Shown here piece after piece: positions 24,593-33,865 of a stretch of 34,764 nucleotides of DNA (the first letter of the stretch is position 1; each line of letters starts with the position of its first letter). Under the pieces are notes generated by a model that searched no databases, was not told the origin of the DNA, and worked only from the letters and a program-made list of their open reading frames with translations. Location of the stretch: assembly GCA_029561455.1 (NCBI GenBank), contig JAKQIY010000032.1, positions 1 to 34,764 on the forward strand. Direction: 5' to 3'. This DNA comes from a bacterium (GTDB taxonomy: Bacteria > Zhuqueibacterota > Zhuqueibacteria > Residuimicrobiales > Krinioviventaceae). The translations under genes and the position numbers were made by a program.

Positions 24593-26995
24593 ATGGCCAA
24601 ACATACTATTACCTTTGTTGGTTTTATAAAGGGGGCTTTTTCCAAAATTAAACAACTGTTTTCTCCGCCGATTTTCCCGGATGATGAGGATAAAACCCGC
24701 ACCGCGCGGGTACTTTACGCGTTATTACTGAATATGTTGATAATACTTGTTTTGGCGCTTTTTGCGACGTTATTTGTTTTTGTAAAAAAAACCGGCTCCG
24801 GTATTCTTGTTTTAATGCTTTTCTGCCTGATACTGATTTGTTTTATTCTGGCCCGGCGCGGTCATATTAAACGTGCCGGCTTTATATATGTGAGTGGTAT
24901 ATGGCTTGTCCTGGCGCTTTTGATCATTTTTACCGGCAGTATTAATACTGTCAATAATGCCTTACTGATCGCGGCCATTGTAATAGCAAGTATACTATTA
25001 GGACGACGTTATGCGATTTTTTTCGCGATATTGAGCGCTCTTTTGTGCCTGGGTTTGGCGTTACTTGAAAATATCGGTTATCCCCTAATGCGCTATTTCG
25101 TACAGCCTCCCCTGGCCAGTTGGGTTGATTTGGTAATTGCCTTGCTTCTGACAATGACGCCGTTGTTCCTGACCCTCAAAGGCTCGGAACAATCATTAGC
25201 GCGGGCCAGGAAAAGTGAAAAGCGTTATGCGACATTATTCAATGAAGCGCCGATGATGTATCTGACGATCCGTAATGAGGGCGGAAGACTGGTTGTCTCG
25301 GATTGTAATGCTGCTTTTTACAATAAACTTGGATATACCCAGGAAGAGGTAGTAGGGCAGCCGTTATTCAGGTTTTATGCACCCGAGTCACAGGCGGCGC
25401 TGTTGCTGGGTGATGGCTTTAATCGAGCGATCCACGGCGATATTAATACGCCTATTGAGCGAGTTTTGGTTACAAAAGACGGACGTACTATCAATGCTCT
25501 GGTCCGGGCAACCCCCGATATAGATGAAACCGGGCAGGTCGTTGGCGTACTGGCAATGGGCCTGGATGTTACCGAGTATAAACGTATTGAAGCCGCTTTA
25601 CTCGACAGCGAATCCTGCTACCGGGCTTTTTTTGAGCAGGGACCGGACGGCGTGGTCATTTTAGAACCAGGAACCGGGAAGATCATAGAGTTTAACGATC
25701 AGGCTTGCCGGCAACTGGGGTATAGCAGGGAGGAATTTGCACTGCTGCTAGTTGCCGATATTGATGTGATGGAAACACCTGAACAAATAAAACAACATAT
25801 TCATAAAACTATGATCAATGGTCGGGAAGATTTTGAAACCCGGCATCGCACCAAACAGGAAGAGATCAGAAACGTCCATGTGACGGCGCAGGTCATTAAT
25901 ACCAGCCGGCGATCCATTTATCATTGCATCTGGCGGGACATCACCGAACGCAAGCAGGCTGTGGCAGCGTTAATGGAGAGCGAATTAAAATATCGTACCT
26001 TGTTCAAATCAATGGGGCAGGGATTCTATTTATCGCAGATACTCTATGACGAAAACGGGCTGCCTTGTGATTACAGGTATATTGATGTAAATACATCCTT
26101 TGAAAAGCTCATCGGTTTAAAAAGAGATGAAATAATCGGCAAAACCTATAATGAACTGGTGCCTCCCGACCCGGAGTCCGGCTGGCTGGATTGTTTTAAA
26201 CGAGTGGCGATTTCCGGTAACCCGGAAAATTTTACCTTTTCCTCACATATCTATAACAGATTTTTTGAAGTATATGCGTTTAAATCCGAACAAGATAAAT
26301 TTTCAGCTTTGGTAAAAGATATTACCGAAAGTAAACAGGCGGAAGAAAAGATCCGCACGGCGCTGGCTGAAAAGGAGACCTTGTTACGCGAGTTGTATCA
26401 CCGTACCAAGAATAATATGTCTGTCATTATTTCTTTACTTGCCCTCCAGGCTGATTTTGTTAACGATCCGCGCCTTTCGGAGGCTTTTAAAGATGCGCAA
26501 AACAGAATTCGTTCAATGGCGCTGGTCCATCAAAAACTTTATGAAACCAAGGATCTTTCCCGAATAAACCTGAAAGACTATTTTCAAGATCTCCTGAATC
26601 TGTTAATAAAAAGTTACAAGGTCTCGCCGGAAAAAGTAACGGTCGTTACTGAAATGGACAATGTCCATGTACTGATTGACACCGCCATTCCGTGCGGGTT
26701 GATTTTAAATGAATTGATATGTAATTCGCTCAAACATGCTTTTCCTGGCGGGCGGGAAGGAGAGATCAAAGTGCAACTGTGCAGAACTGAAAATGAACAA
26801 ATTTTGTTGGAAGTAGCCGATAACGGAATTGGAGCACCGGCAGATTTTGATTTCAGAAGCAAAGGGCGGCTGGGATTACAGAGTGTTTACTCCCTGGGAG
26901 AGACCCAGTTACGCGGCAAGATCGAATTTAAAATCAATCCGGGAGTGTCATTTAAGCTATTATTTGTCGATAATTTATACGCACCGAGGGTTTAG
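24593..26995 (+). CDS. Membrane sensor histidine kinase with three PAS domains (HisKA_2)
   Basis: An 800-residue sensor kinase. About six hydrophobic helices lie at residues ~38-195. Three PAS domains follow, starting near residues 208 (YATLFNEAPMMY), 338 (YRAFFEQGPDGV) and 462 (YRTLFKSMGQGF). The transmitter is HisKA_2/HWE-like: ELYHRTKNNMSVI with phospho-acceptor His603, then the ATPase N-box ELICNSLKHAF and G-box ADNGIGAP. The input signal is unknown. GAGG precedes the ATG. The regulator gene begins two bases after its stop codon, so the pair is co-translated. HisKA_2 kinases commonly work with single-domain or RNA-binding regulators, which fits. Confidence 0.92.
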   Translation: MAKHTITFVGFIKGAFSKIKQLFSPPIFPDDEDKTRTARVLYALLLNMLIILVLALFATLFVFVKKTGSGILVLMLFCLILICFILARRGHIKRAGFIYVSGIWLVLALLIIFTGSINTVNNALLIAAIVIASILLGRRYAIFFAILSALLCLGLALLENIGYPLMRYFVQPPLASWVDLVIALLLTMTPLFLTLKGSEQSLARARKSEKRYATLFNEAPMMYLTIRNEGGRLVVSDCNAAFYNKLGYTQEEVVGQPLFRFYAPESQAALLLGDGFNRAIHGDINTPIERVLVTKDGRTINALVRATPDIDETGQVVGVLAMGLDVTEYKRIEAALLDSESCYRAFFEQGPDGVVILEPGTGKIIEFNDQACRQLGYSREEFALLLVADIDVMETPEQIKQHIHKTMINGREDFETRHRTKQEEIRNVHVTAQVINTSRRSIYHCIWRDITERKQAVAALMESELKYRTLFKSMGQGFYLSQILYDENGLPCDYRYIDVNTSFEKLIGLKRDEIIGKTYNELVPPDPESGWLDCFKRVAISGNPENFTFSSHIYNRFFEVYAFKSEQDKFSALVKDITESKQAEEKIRTALAEKETLLRELYHRTKNNMSVIISLLALQADFVNDPRLSEAFKDAQNRIRSMALVHQKLYETKDLSRINLKDYFQDLLNLLIKSYKVSPEKVTVVTEMDNVHVLIDTAIPCGLILNELICNSLKHAFPGGREGEIKVQLCRTENEQILLEVADNGIGAPADFDFRSKGRLGLQSVYSLGETQLRGKIEFKINPGVSFKLLFVDNLYAPRV

Positions 26996-26997
26996 TA

Positions 26998-27378
26998 ATG
27001 AAAAAGATAAAAATCCTGATCGTCGAAGACGAAACCCTGATTGCCCTGTCATTAAAAAGCCAGTTGCTCAGAGCCGGGTACGAGGTGTGCACTCTGGCCT
27101 CAACCGCAAAACAAGCTATCGATATTGTATTGAAAGAGGCCCCCGATTTTGTATTGATTGATATTCGCCTGCCGGGCGATATGGACGGCATTGAAGCCGC
27201 CCGGCAGATAGGCGCTTGTTCAACCGCGCAAATCATCTTTGCGTCCGGTTACTCAGATCCGGCGCTGCAGCAGAGCGCGATGTCCGTTCATCCCGCCGCT
27301 TATCTGATCAAACCTGTGGATGTTGATGATATTGAAAGTGTTGTTCGTTCAATAAAGCTTAAAGAGGAGGCGGAGTAA
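26998..27378 (+). CDS. Single-domain response regulator
   Basis: A 126-residue CheY-like receiver with no output domain. The acidic pair is in VEDE (near residue 10), the phospho-acceptor is Asp55 (LIDIRLPGDMDG), the Ser/Thr position is in FASGYSD, and the conserved lysine is in LIKPVD. It lies two bases after the kinase gene. With no DNA-binding domain, it must act by protein contact or phosphorelay; the downstream partner is not in the window. Confidence 0.92.
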   Translation: MKKIKILIVEDETLIALSLKSQLLRAGYEVCTLASTAKQAIDIVLKEAPDFVLIDIRLPGDMDGIEAARQIGACSTAQIIFASGYSDPALQQSAMSVHPAAYLIKPVDVDDIESVVRSIKLKEEAE

Positions 27379-27666
27379 TTTGAAAAATTTTTCCGGGGTA
27401 AATATAAAAAGTTAGGATAATATTAATGATCATATAAAATACGATTAAAATATCGAATGAATCATTCAAAAGCATTTTGAATTTTATTTGATATTTATTA
27501 TATTTTGATACAACAGCACAGACCAGCTTAACCCCAATAGCCTCAGTTCTGAAAAACATTTTTAATCTCCCCTAAATTTTAAAAAATTTTTGTTCCTTGC
27601 ATAATATTGTTCATCTTTAATACCACCTGATGATTCAGGGGGATAACATTATTGGAGGAGAAAAAT
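27379..27666. other. AT-rich intergenic region, no feature seen
   Basis: 288 bp of AT-rich DNA between the response regulator and the C39-like gene. It contains a strong GGAGG ribosome-binding site for the next gene (just before 27667) but no other structure I can support. Confidence 0.5.
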
Positions 27667-29211
27667 ATGAAGAAAGGTATTGCCTGTGGGGTATTACTCG
27701 TTTTAATGGTATGTTCGTGCACTGTATTTGCCCAGGAAATGGAGACAATGACCGCACCGGTTCCACCGGTCATTGAACCACACGTGTTACCCGCGCCACC
27801 TGTTCTTACAGAATATCTTTGGGATTTAACTCATGGAGTGCACGATTATTATATACCATTACCCACTTCGAGATATAGTAAACTTTTAAAAACATTATAT
27901 AATTCTGATTTTGCTTATCGTAGCTGTGCCTATTTATTATCAGTAGCAGAAGTCTTATCAAGATATAAAATACTGGTTATTTGTATCGGCACGGCATGGT
28001 GCAGCCCTTATTTGGAGGAAGAAATAGTTTTAATAAAAGAGTATGTTCAAAATGGCGGGGGGTTGCTGATTTTAGCCGACAGCCTTAATGCTCCTAATGA
28101 AAATATAGCCGGCCTTGCCCAGGAGTTTGGAATTAATATTGCAGTATCCGGAATACCCCAGGCTAGTATCAGCACTTTTCCGGAAAACAATGAACTCTTT
28201 TCAGGATTGGAATCAATCAATCTTTTTGGAATTGGCGAACTCACTGTCGGCACAGGTGCAACCATTGTAGCAAGGGATATAGCCAACCGGGGATGTGTTG
28301 CAACTGCCGAATATGGCGCCGGCCGGGTCGTTGTTATCGGCGATATGAATCTTTTTGAAAATATACATCTTAATATTTTTGGCAACCAGCATTTTCTGGT
28401 AAATGTTTTTGAATGGTTATCAAAAACAAAGGGAAAGAGATTTATCAAAAATTTCAATGATTTCCCATCTTTTCCCTATAATTCAGCACAATACAGGAAT
28501 AACGGCGCTTTTGTCGGATGCGGGCCAACAACCGGTGCAATGATCTTTGCTTATTTTGATCATAGCTTTGGCAGCCGGTTGTTAACAAATCCCGGTACGG
28601 AGATTGATGAAGGCCTGAAAACCGCCTGGGCGTTGCATGGCATAAGATATATGAACACACAAAATGATGGATTTAACACTGCTTTTAATATTAAACCGGG
28701 ATTGGGAAATTATGCCAGAATACACGGGTACAAATTAAAAACAACCATTCATGTGTCGCCAACTTTTTCACCAACTGATACAACCCACGATTGGAACGAC
28801 TACGGCCCATACGGTAATGCCTGGACAAATGATGCTTTGTTTTGGGAAAAATTAGAAACGGATAAATGGCGGATAAATATTGATGAATTCTGTGATTTTC
28901 TGGCGCCCTGCTTTAGCCGCGGCATCCCCATTTTCCTGGCCATTGATACAAACGCAGATGGCAAGGGAAACCATTGGGTGCCTTTAGTAGGTTATAACAG
29001 AAGCACCGGCCAGTATGCCTATTATAATACCTGGGATACTGAACTGCGCTGGGCCGCTATTTACTCGTGTTCAGATCCTGAAGGACATAAACAGAATTCT
29101 ATTACTGCCGTGCGAACTGTGAAATATGAAGGGGCATTAATTAATTACAAATTTATATCAATCATTGGCGCAATGACTCTGGGCGTTGCCGGTTACTTTT
29201 TATTGCGCTGA
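27667..29211 (+). CDS. Secreted protein: GATase-like domain plus C39-like cysteine protease fold
   Basis: A 514-residue protein with a signal peptide (about 1-23, cut near FAQ). A proline-rich segment follows (PVPPVIEPHVLPAPP). Residues ~85-250 resemble the DUF4350/GATase1-like fold: YKILVICIGTAW, LIKEYVQNGGGLLILAD, and GRVVVIGDMNLF. Residues ~260-475 look like a papain-like C39 peptidase: GCGPTTGAM (Cys285), NHWVPLVGY (His436) and YYNTWD (Asn454 or Asp457), consistent with a catalytic triad. The chain ends in a short hydrophobic helix and one Arg (GAMTLGVAGYFLLR), like a C-terminal membrane anchor or sorting tail without a recognised motif. Start 27667 follows GGAGGAG; the in-frame TTG at 27652 overlaps that site. 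Substrate and role are unknown. Confidence 0.75.
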   Translation: MKKGIACGVLLVLMVCSCTVFAQEMETMTAPVPPVIEPHVLPAPPVLTEYLWDLTHGVHDYYIPLPTSRYSKLLKTLYNSDFAYRSCAYLLSVAEVLSRYKILVICIGTAWCSPYLEEEIVLIKEYVQNGGGLLILADSLNAPNENIAGLAQEFGINIAVSGIPQASISTFPENNELFSGLESINLFGIGELTVGTGATIVARDIANRGCVATAEYGAGRVVVIGDMNLFENIHLNIFGNQHFLVNVFEWLSKTKGKRFIKNFNDFPSFPYNSAQYRNNGAFVGCGPTTGAMIFAYFDHSFGSRLLTNPGTEIDEGLKTAWALHGIRYMNTQNDGFNTAFNIKPGLGNYARIHGYKLKTTIHVSPTFSPTDTTHDWNDYGPYGNAWTNDALFWEKLETDKWRINIDEFCDFLAPCFSRGIPIFLAIDTNADGKGNHWVPLVGYNRSTGQYAYYNTWDTELRWAAIYSCSDPEGHKQNSITAVRTVKYEGALINYKFISIIGAMTLGVAGYFLLR

Positions 29212-29225
29212 TTTGCCACTTTCAC

Positions 29226-29259
29226 GGCACAGCCCTTTCCCACAGGGGAGGGCTGTGCC
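29226..29259. terminator. Hairpin between convergent genes
   Basis: An 11-bp perfect stem, GGCACAGCCCT with AGGGCTGTGCC, has a 12-nt loop. It lies 14 bp after the C39-like gene and just before the end of the convergent M28 gene. The downstream T-tract is poor, so it may act in either direction or as a processing hairpin. Confidence 0.5.
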
Positions 29260-29267
29260 AGATGTTT

Positions 29268-30500
29268 CTATTTCAAATCCAGCGCTACATCCCGCAGCGC
29301 CAGGGCGATTTCCGCCAGTTTATTACAGTCCACCAGTTCCGGTAAATCTTTTTTGGTGTGGGTGATTTCTGCGCACAATTGTTTAAACTTTTCCGAGGTG
29401 AACGCCACTGCCGGGCGCTGGTTTTGTGCAAAGATCGAATGATCGCCCTGCGGCCAGCATTCCCCTTCAAACAAGCCGGGATAACGGCTGATGATAGTAC
29501 CCACCTGCGTTGCCATAGCCTCCGGGCATTCGTAAAAAGAAAAAGCGCTGCGTCCGTCGATATATCCTGCGCCGTCAATATTGAGCGCCAGCTTGATATC
29601 GCCGAGTTTATTACGGTTTTGCGCCAGGTATTGTAACTGTCCCGGTGTGGCGTAATAATCTTCACCGTTGAATGCTATGATTTCAATTTCTCGCTTGCCG
29701 GTATAGTCACGCAGCATACCGGCCAGGGCCATTAATACTGCGACTCCGGCGGCATTATCCAGCGCACCGGGGGTAAAGTTGTGCGTATCGATATGGGCGC
29801 AGAAAACCAGGCGGGCTTTGTTTTGCGCGCCTTTGCGGGCCAGTACATTACACCCGGTCGATTGTATACGCCGCGATTTATGGGTAAGGGTAATTTGCCT
29901 GTCGCAATATTGCTTTAACCGCTCGCCCTCTTCGGCTACCATATAGACCGATGGAATGTCAAAATCACCATCCATAAATAACGGGAACGGGTACATGGCC
30001 CCGGCGGTTTCGGGATTCCGGGTGGTTGCCGCAATGATCGCCAGCGGCTTTTTCTGCTCCAGCAAGGCGATGATCTTTTGATGATGATCGGGATTGTAAA
30101 AGGGGAAATTTTTAGGCATAAGCTGTTCCCGCGTCAGTTCGCTGTGCAGCAGGACGATTTTCCCGAACAGATCGGCATTTTCCAGTTCGGTAACGGTTCC
30201 CGCCTGAAGTAACTGTCCCGTAACCCGGCAGCCGGGGGAATAAGGACTCGCTTCAGCATGAAAACAGTCATTACCGGCGGTCAATGTAACCTCATCGCCT
30301 TCCCAATGCATACAAGTGAATTCGGATTGTACAACCGCAAAGCCGAATTTTTGGACTGTGGCGGTAAAGAAATCCGTTGCTGCCCGGTTACCGGGACTGC
30401 CCACCGGACGCCTGCCGATGGTTTCGCTCAGTTCTTTTACATAACCATGAATATCCGCCGCCAGGGCAGAATGGCTTTCGTGATTGATATGATTTTGCAT
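29268..30500 (-). CDS. M28-family zinc peptidase
   Basis: A 410-residue metalloaminopeptidase-like protein. M28 zinc ligands in order: His and Asp in FCAHIDTHNFTPGALDNAAG, the Glu/Asp pair of AFNGEDYY, Asp in LNIDGAGY, and the late His in PQGDHSIF. A protease-associated-like insert lies in the middle (about 100-200). There is no signal peptide, so a cytoplasmic role in peptide trimming is likely, though a longer version from 30545 would add 15 basic residues. Start 30500 is chosen because AGGAG lies seven bases upstream. It is convergent with the C39-like gene and preceded by the AraC gene on the same strand. Confidence 0.88.
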   Translation of the reverse strand: MQNHINHESHSALAADIHGYVKELSETIGRRPVGSPGNRAATDFFTATVQKFGFAVVQSEFTCMHWEGDEVTLTAGNDCFHAEASPYSPGCRVTGQLLQAGTVTELENADLFGKIVLLHSELTREQLMPKNFPFYNPDHHQKIIALLEQKKPLAIIAATTRNPETAGAMYPFPLFMDGDFDIPSVYMVAEEGERLKQYCDRQITLTHKSRRIQSTGCNVLARKGAQNKARLVFCAHIDTHNFTPGALDNAAGVAVLMALAGMLRDYTGKREIEIIAFNGEDYYATPGQLQYLAQNRNKLGDIKLALNIDGAGYIDGRSAFSFYECPEAMATQVGTIISRYPGLFEGECWPQGDHSIFAQNQRPAVAFTSEKFKQLCAEITHTKKDLPELVDCNKLAEIALALRDVALDLK

Positions 30501-30590
30501 TTCGCTTCTCCTGTTTTTCCTTTTTTTTCTGATTAACAGGAACAAGTTAGGTTATTTAATTATTACAGTATTGTAAAAATTGGACAAAAA

Positions 30591-31403
30591 TTATTTGTCG
30601 GCGGGACAGCCATAAATGGCTTTGAACTGCTCCGGGGTGGTCATGGTAAAATCTGTAAATTCTTTAATAAAATGGGACTGGTCAAAATAACCATAGCGGC
30701 AGGCCAGGTCCGCCCACATCACATCACTGTACCCCCGGTTAAGATGATTCAGCACCCGGTTAAACCGCAGTAAACGACTGTAAAATTTGGGGGTAACACC
30801 AATGTATTTGTGGAACTCGCGTTCCAACAGCTTGGGGTAAATACGAAATTTGTCATACACCGGCTGTAAATTTTCCATTCCCGGTGAATTGTGCATAAAG
30901 GACAGGGTGCTTTCCAGCAACCAGGAGCGAGAGCTTGAACGGTTTTCCAGCAACAATAACAATTCCGCTTCCAGAGCTTTAATCCTGGCGGGAGTTCCCG
31001 GTATCAGGGCGATTTTTTCTGTCAGTTCTTTCCAGAACCGGCATTGCAGCGCATCCAGATCGATGATGCGGGCGTCATTGATCTCTGCCGGCGGAATATC
31101 CATAAAATGATACAGCCCTTGCGGATAAAAGCGGATGGCGAGATAATCGACCGGTCCCCGGCTTTTCATAATATACGGCTCTTTACGCATGCCGCACAAA
31201 AAGCTGCTTTTGATGTCGAATTTGTGCTCTTCCCGCGTCGTCCAGACTGTGGCCGAATCAAAACTCAGCAACACTTCAAAACGGGTTTCCGGCGGCAAAA
31301 TTTCGCAGCGGCAGCCCTCACCCTTGTCGGAGGTCAACGTCCAGAAATACTCGATGTATTGCTGCAAGCGGGGATTTTCAGGAATGTATATAGATGATTG
31401 CAT
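30591..31403 (-). CDS. AraC-family transcriptional regulator
   Basis: A 270-residue regulator. The N-terminal ~160 residues (YIEYFWTL, IKSSFLCGMRKEPY, LAIRFYPQGLYHF) resemble the sensor domain that precedes AraC HTHs in the DUF6597-type group. The C-terminal domain has two helix-turn-helices: LEREFHKYIGVTPKFYSRLLRFNRVL and WADLACRYGYFDQSHFIKEFTDFTMTTPEQF, the standard AraC signature. The target is unknown; the 90-bp gap to the M28 gene on the same strand suggests that it may share a transcript with it. No ribosome-binding site is strong at 31403, but the start is at a natural N-terminus. Confidence 0.9.
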   Translation of the reverse strand: MQSSIYIPENPRLQQYIEYFWTLTSDKGEGCRCEILPPETRFEVLLSFDSATVWTTREEHKFDIKSSFLCGMRKEPYIMKSRGPVDYLAIRFYPQGLYHFMDIPPAEINDARIIDLDALQCRFWKELTEKIALIPGTPARIKALEAELLLLLENRSSSRSWLLESTLSFMHNSPGMENLQPVYDKFRIYPKLLEREFHKYIGVTPKFYSRLLRFNRVLNHLNRGYSDVMWADLACRYGYFDQSHFIKEFTDFTMTTPEQFKAIYGCPADK

Positions 31404-31517
31404 AAGATTTGCTATTCAGTGAGTTTTGAACAATAATAATTTTAAAAACAGGGGCTTACTTTAAGCAAAAATACCCACATCCGCAAGACATTTTTTATGA
31501 ATTGTTACAAAACCTTT

Positions 31518-32033
31518 CTAGTACAAATCCCGCCGCATGATGACCCGGTTTTTTTCAGGCAAACCCCGTATTATATCAGTTTGCAGCAGCATTGCCTGCA
31601 GCGGGGTGTACTCGTGCGGCGACAATACCCGGAACCCCTGTCGCTCATACCAGGGCCCGTTCCAGGGGATATGGCTTAACGTGGTTAAAGTTACTGCTTT
31701 ATAATGATGTGTACGCGCCCAGTCGCAAACGGTTTCAACCAACCTGGTTCCCAGACCGCGCCGGCCGTGTTCCGGCAGCACATCCAGTTCATCGAGGTGA
31801 ACAGTGTTGCCAACTGCGCAAGCCAGGGCAAAGCCCACCGGACTATCATTGTCATCCGCCGCTACCCATAACAGTCTCGCGGTCAGGCCTTCGGCAAAGG
31901 CGTCCGGCGGGGTAGTTATTGTGGACATGATCTTTTCCAGATCATATTCGGCAAAGCGCACCGCAGCGCGTTTTTCAATTTCAGAAAGACAGGCCAGATC
32001 CGATTCAATTGCATGACGAATTGCGTAGGGCAT
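31518..32033 (-). CDS. GNAT-family N-acetyltransferase
   Basis: A 171-residue acetyltransferase. Motif A is LDELDVLPEHGRRGLGTRLVETVCDWA, with the acetyl-CoA loop R-R-G-L-G-T (about residues 91-96). A downstream tyrosine-bearing segment is WYERQGFRVL, and the typical strand LWVAADD precedes motif A. The acceptor is unknown; small amines, antibiotics and protein N-termini are all possible. There is no clear ribosome-binding site. It is monocistronic on the minus strand, 114 bp upstream of the AraC gene. Confidence 0.87.
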   Translation of the reverse strand: MPYAIRHAIESDLACLSEIEKRAAVRFAEYDLEKIMSTITTPPDAFAEGLTARLLWVAADDNDSPVGFALACAVGNTVHLDELDVLPEHGRRGLGTRLVETVCDWARTHHYKAVTLTTLSHIPWNGPWYERQGFRVLSPHEYTPLQAMLLQTDIIRGLPEKNRVIMRRDLY

Positions 32034-32226
32034 AAATAGTCTTTAATAAAAGGTGTTCATTATGTTTTTATAAAGCTAACGAATTTTCTTTACTGAAACA
32101 ATATAATCCTCCAGCGATAGACAGGCAGACCTGGATTTTTTTTATAATTGAATTTTTGGCAATTTCTTGCCAAATTAGGCAGTTGGTATAAATCAACTAT
32201 CATTAAAAATTATACGATAATAACAC

Positions 32227-33501
32227 ATGACAATCACCGACACTCATTCTGCATACGAACGCGAGCCGCTCATCCGCCCGTTTGGCTTCAAGGGCGGTTA
32301 TATGAACGAATGCTGGCAGGTCGTTACCATGCTGGAAAATGAACGCGGACAACATGCTATCGGTCTGGCTACGCAAAACGTGCTGTGGTCCGATGCTGCT
32401 GTGTTTATCCGTTACGGCGAGCAGCAAGGCAATACCCTTATGGTAGCGCTGCTCAATTACGCACTCGGCCTGGTGCGGGGACAGGAATTCGCTTCGCCCA
32501 TGCAACTATTCGAGACCATCTGGCCGCAGGTGTATGAGTATGGCAAAATCCTAACGGGCTTGCCGGATTTGCAGGAAACCTTTGCCCTTAACGCCCTGGT
32601 AAGCCTGGATAACGCCGCCTGGCTGTTGTATGCCCAGGTAAATAATATTACGAATTTTGACGACCTGCTGCCGGAGCAATACCGTCCCGCGATGGCATAC
32701 AAGTATAACAGACTGGCGGCTATTCCCCTCATATCATATAACGCTACAATGGACGACCTCTGCGAACTTTTAAAGCAAGAATATTTCTTTTTCAAGATCA
32801 AACTCGGCAGTCCCGGTGCGCCCGAAGAAATGCTGGAATGGGACAAGCAGCGCATTACCCAAATCCATAAACTGCTGGGGGGACTGGAAACGCCATATAC
32901 CGCTAATGGCGCAATTCCCTATTATTTTGACGCCAATGGCCGTTACCCTGATAAAGAAACGTTTTTACGCTTACTCGATCATCTCGACCAGATCGGCGCG
33001 CTGGCACAGACCACCCTTATCGAAGAACCGTTCCCGCCGGACTATGACGCCGATGTTCACAATCTCGGTGTGCGTCTGGCCGCCGATGAAAGCGCCCACA
33101 CAGACCAACATACTTTGCAGCGTATCCACATGGGTTACAGCGCCATTGCCCTGAAGCCCATCGCCAAAACGCTGAGCATGACCCTGAAAATAGCCGCAGT
33201 TGCGCATAAATTCAACATTCCCTGTTTCTGCGCGGACTTGACGGTCAATCCCATTCTGGTGGAATGGAATAAGAATATCGCCGCGCGGCTGGGGCCGTTT
33301 CCCGGTCTGCACATCGGCCTGCTGGAAACGAACGGACATCAGAATTACCGCAACTGGGCGGCCATGCGCAGCTACCATCCCGCGCCCAACTCACCCTGGG
33401 CTATGGCTGCCAATGGCCTGTTCACCCTGGATGAATCGTTTTATATGGAAAGCGGGGGGATATTTCAATTACCGGGGCATTATAAAGAACTGGTGAATTA
33501 A
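32227..33501 (+). CDS. Enolase-superfamily enzyme (mandelate racemase/MLE-like)
   Basis: A 424-residue protein. The C-terminal barrel has the enolase-superfamily residues in order: the K-x-K lysines in FFKIKLG, the metal ligands Asp in YYFDANGRY, Glu in LIEEPFP and Asp in AADESAH, and a lysine in IALKPIAK. The N-terminal ~130 residues form the capping domain. Members abstract a proton next to a carboxylate; racemase, epimerase, dehydratase and cycloisomerase activities are all possible, and the sequence alone does not choose. No ribosome-binding site is obvious upstream of the ATG at 32227. An IS3 element begins about 15 bp after its stop codon, so it is not itself interrupted. Confidence 0.83.
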   Translation: MTITDTHSAYEREPLIRPFGFKGGYMNECWQVVTMLENERGQHAIGLATQNVLWSDAAVFIRYGEQQGNTLMVALLNYALGLVRGQEFASPMQLFETIWPQVYEYGKILTGLPDLQETFALNALVSLDNAAWLLYAQVNNITNFDDLLPEQYRPAMAYKYNRLAAIPLISYNATMDDLCELLKQEYFFFKIKLGSPGAPEEMLEWDKQRITQIHKLLGGLETPYTANGAIPYYFDANGRYPDKETFLRLLDHLDQIGALAQTTLIEEPFPPDYDADVHNLGVRLAADESAHTDQHTLQRIHMGYSAIALKPIAKTLSMTLKIAAVAHKFNIPCFCADLTVNPILVEWNKNIAARLGPFPGLHIGLLETNGHQNYRNWAAMRSYHPAPNSPWAMAANGLFTLDESFYMESGGIFQLPGHYKELVN

Positions 33502-33562
33502 CCTTTACCCATTATTGTGGACACACCGAAAAGTTCGTATATTATAACCAAGGAGGTGTGTC

Positions 33563-33865
33563 ATGAGCGAAACTAAAACAAGAAAATTTTATAGTAAAGA
33601 ATTTAAAGTAAGAACCGTTAAACTCGTTCTTGAAGGACAGCGGCCGTTAACAGCAGTGGCCCGTGATCTTGAGATTGATCCGACAAGTATTCGTAGTTGG
33701 AAAAGACAATATCTTAAAGACCAGGAAGATGCATTTCCTGGGAAAGGTTATTTAAAGCCAGCAGATCAGGAAGTCCGGGACCTGAAAAAAAGAATTGTCG
33801 ACCTTGAAGAGGAGAACGAAATCTTAAAAAAGGCAATGAGCATCTTCTCCAAACAATCGAAATGA
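33563..33865 (+). CDS. IS3-family transposase OrfA
   Basis: A 100-residue DNA-binding subunit with helix-turn-helix (YSKEFKVRTVKLVLEGQRPLTAVARDLEIDPTSIRSWKRQY) and a C-terminal leucine-zipper-like coiled coil (RDLKKRIVDLEEENEILKKAMS). A run of six A followed by GG at 33826-33833 is the classic IS3 -1 frameshift site; downstream of it the -1 frame stays open to orfB. The stop at 33863-33865 also overlaps the orfB ATG (ATGA), so independent orfB initiation is possible too. GGAGG precedes the ATG. Confidence 0.93.
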   Translation: MSETKTRKFYSKEFKVRTVKLVLEGQRPLTAVARDLEIDPTSIRSWKRQYLKDQEDAFPGKGYLKPADQEVRDLKKRIVDLEEENEILKKAMSIFSKQSK

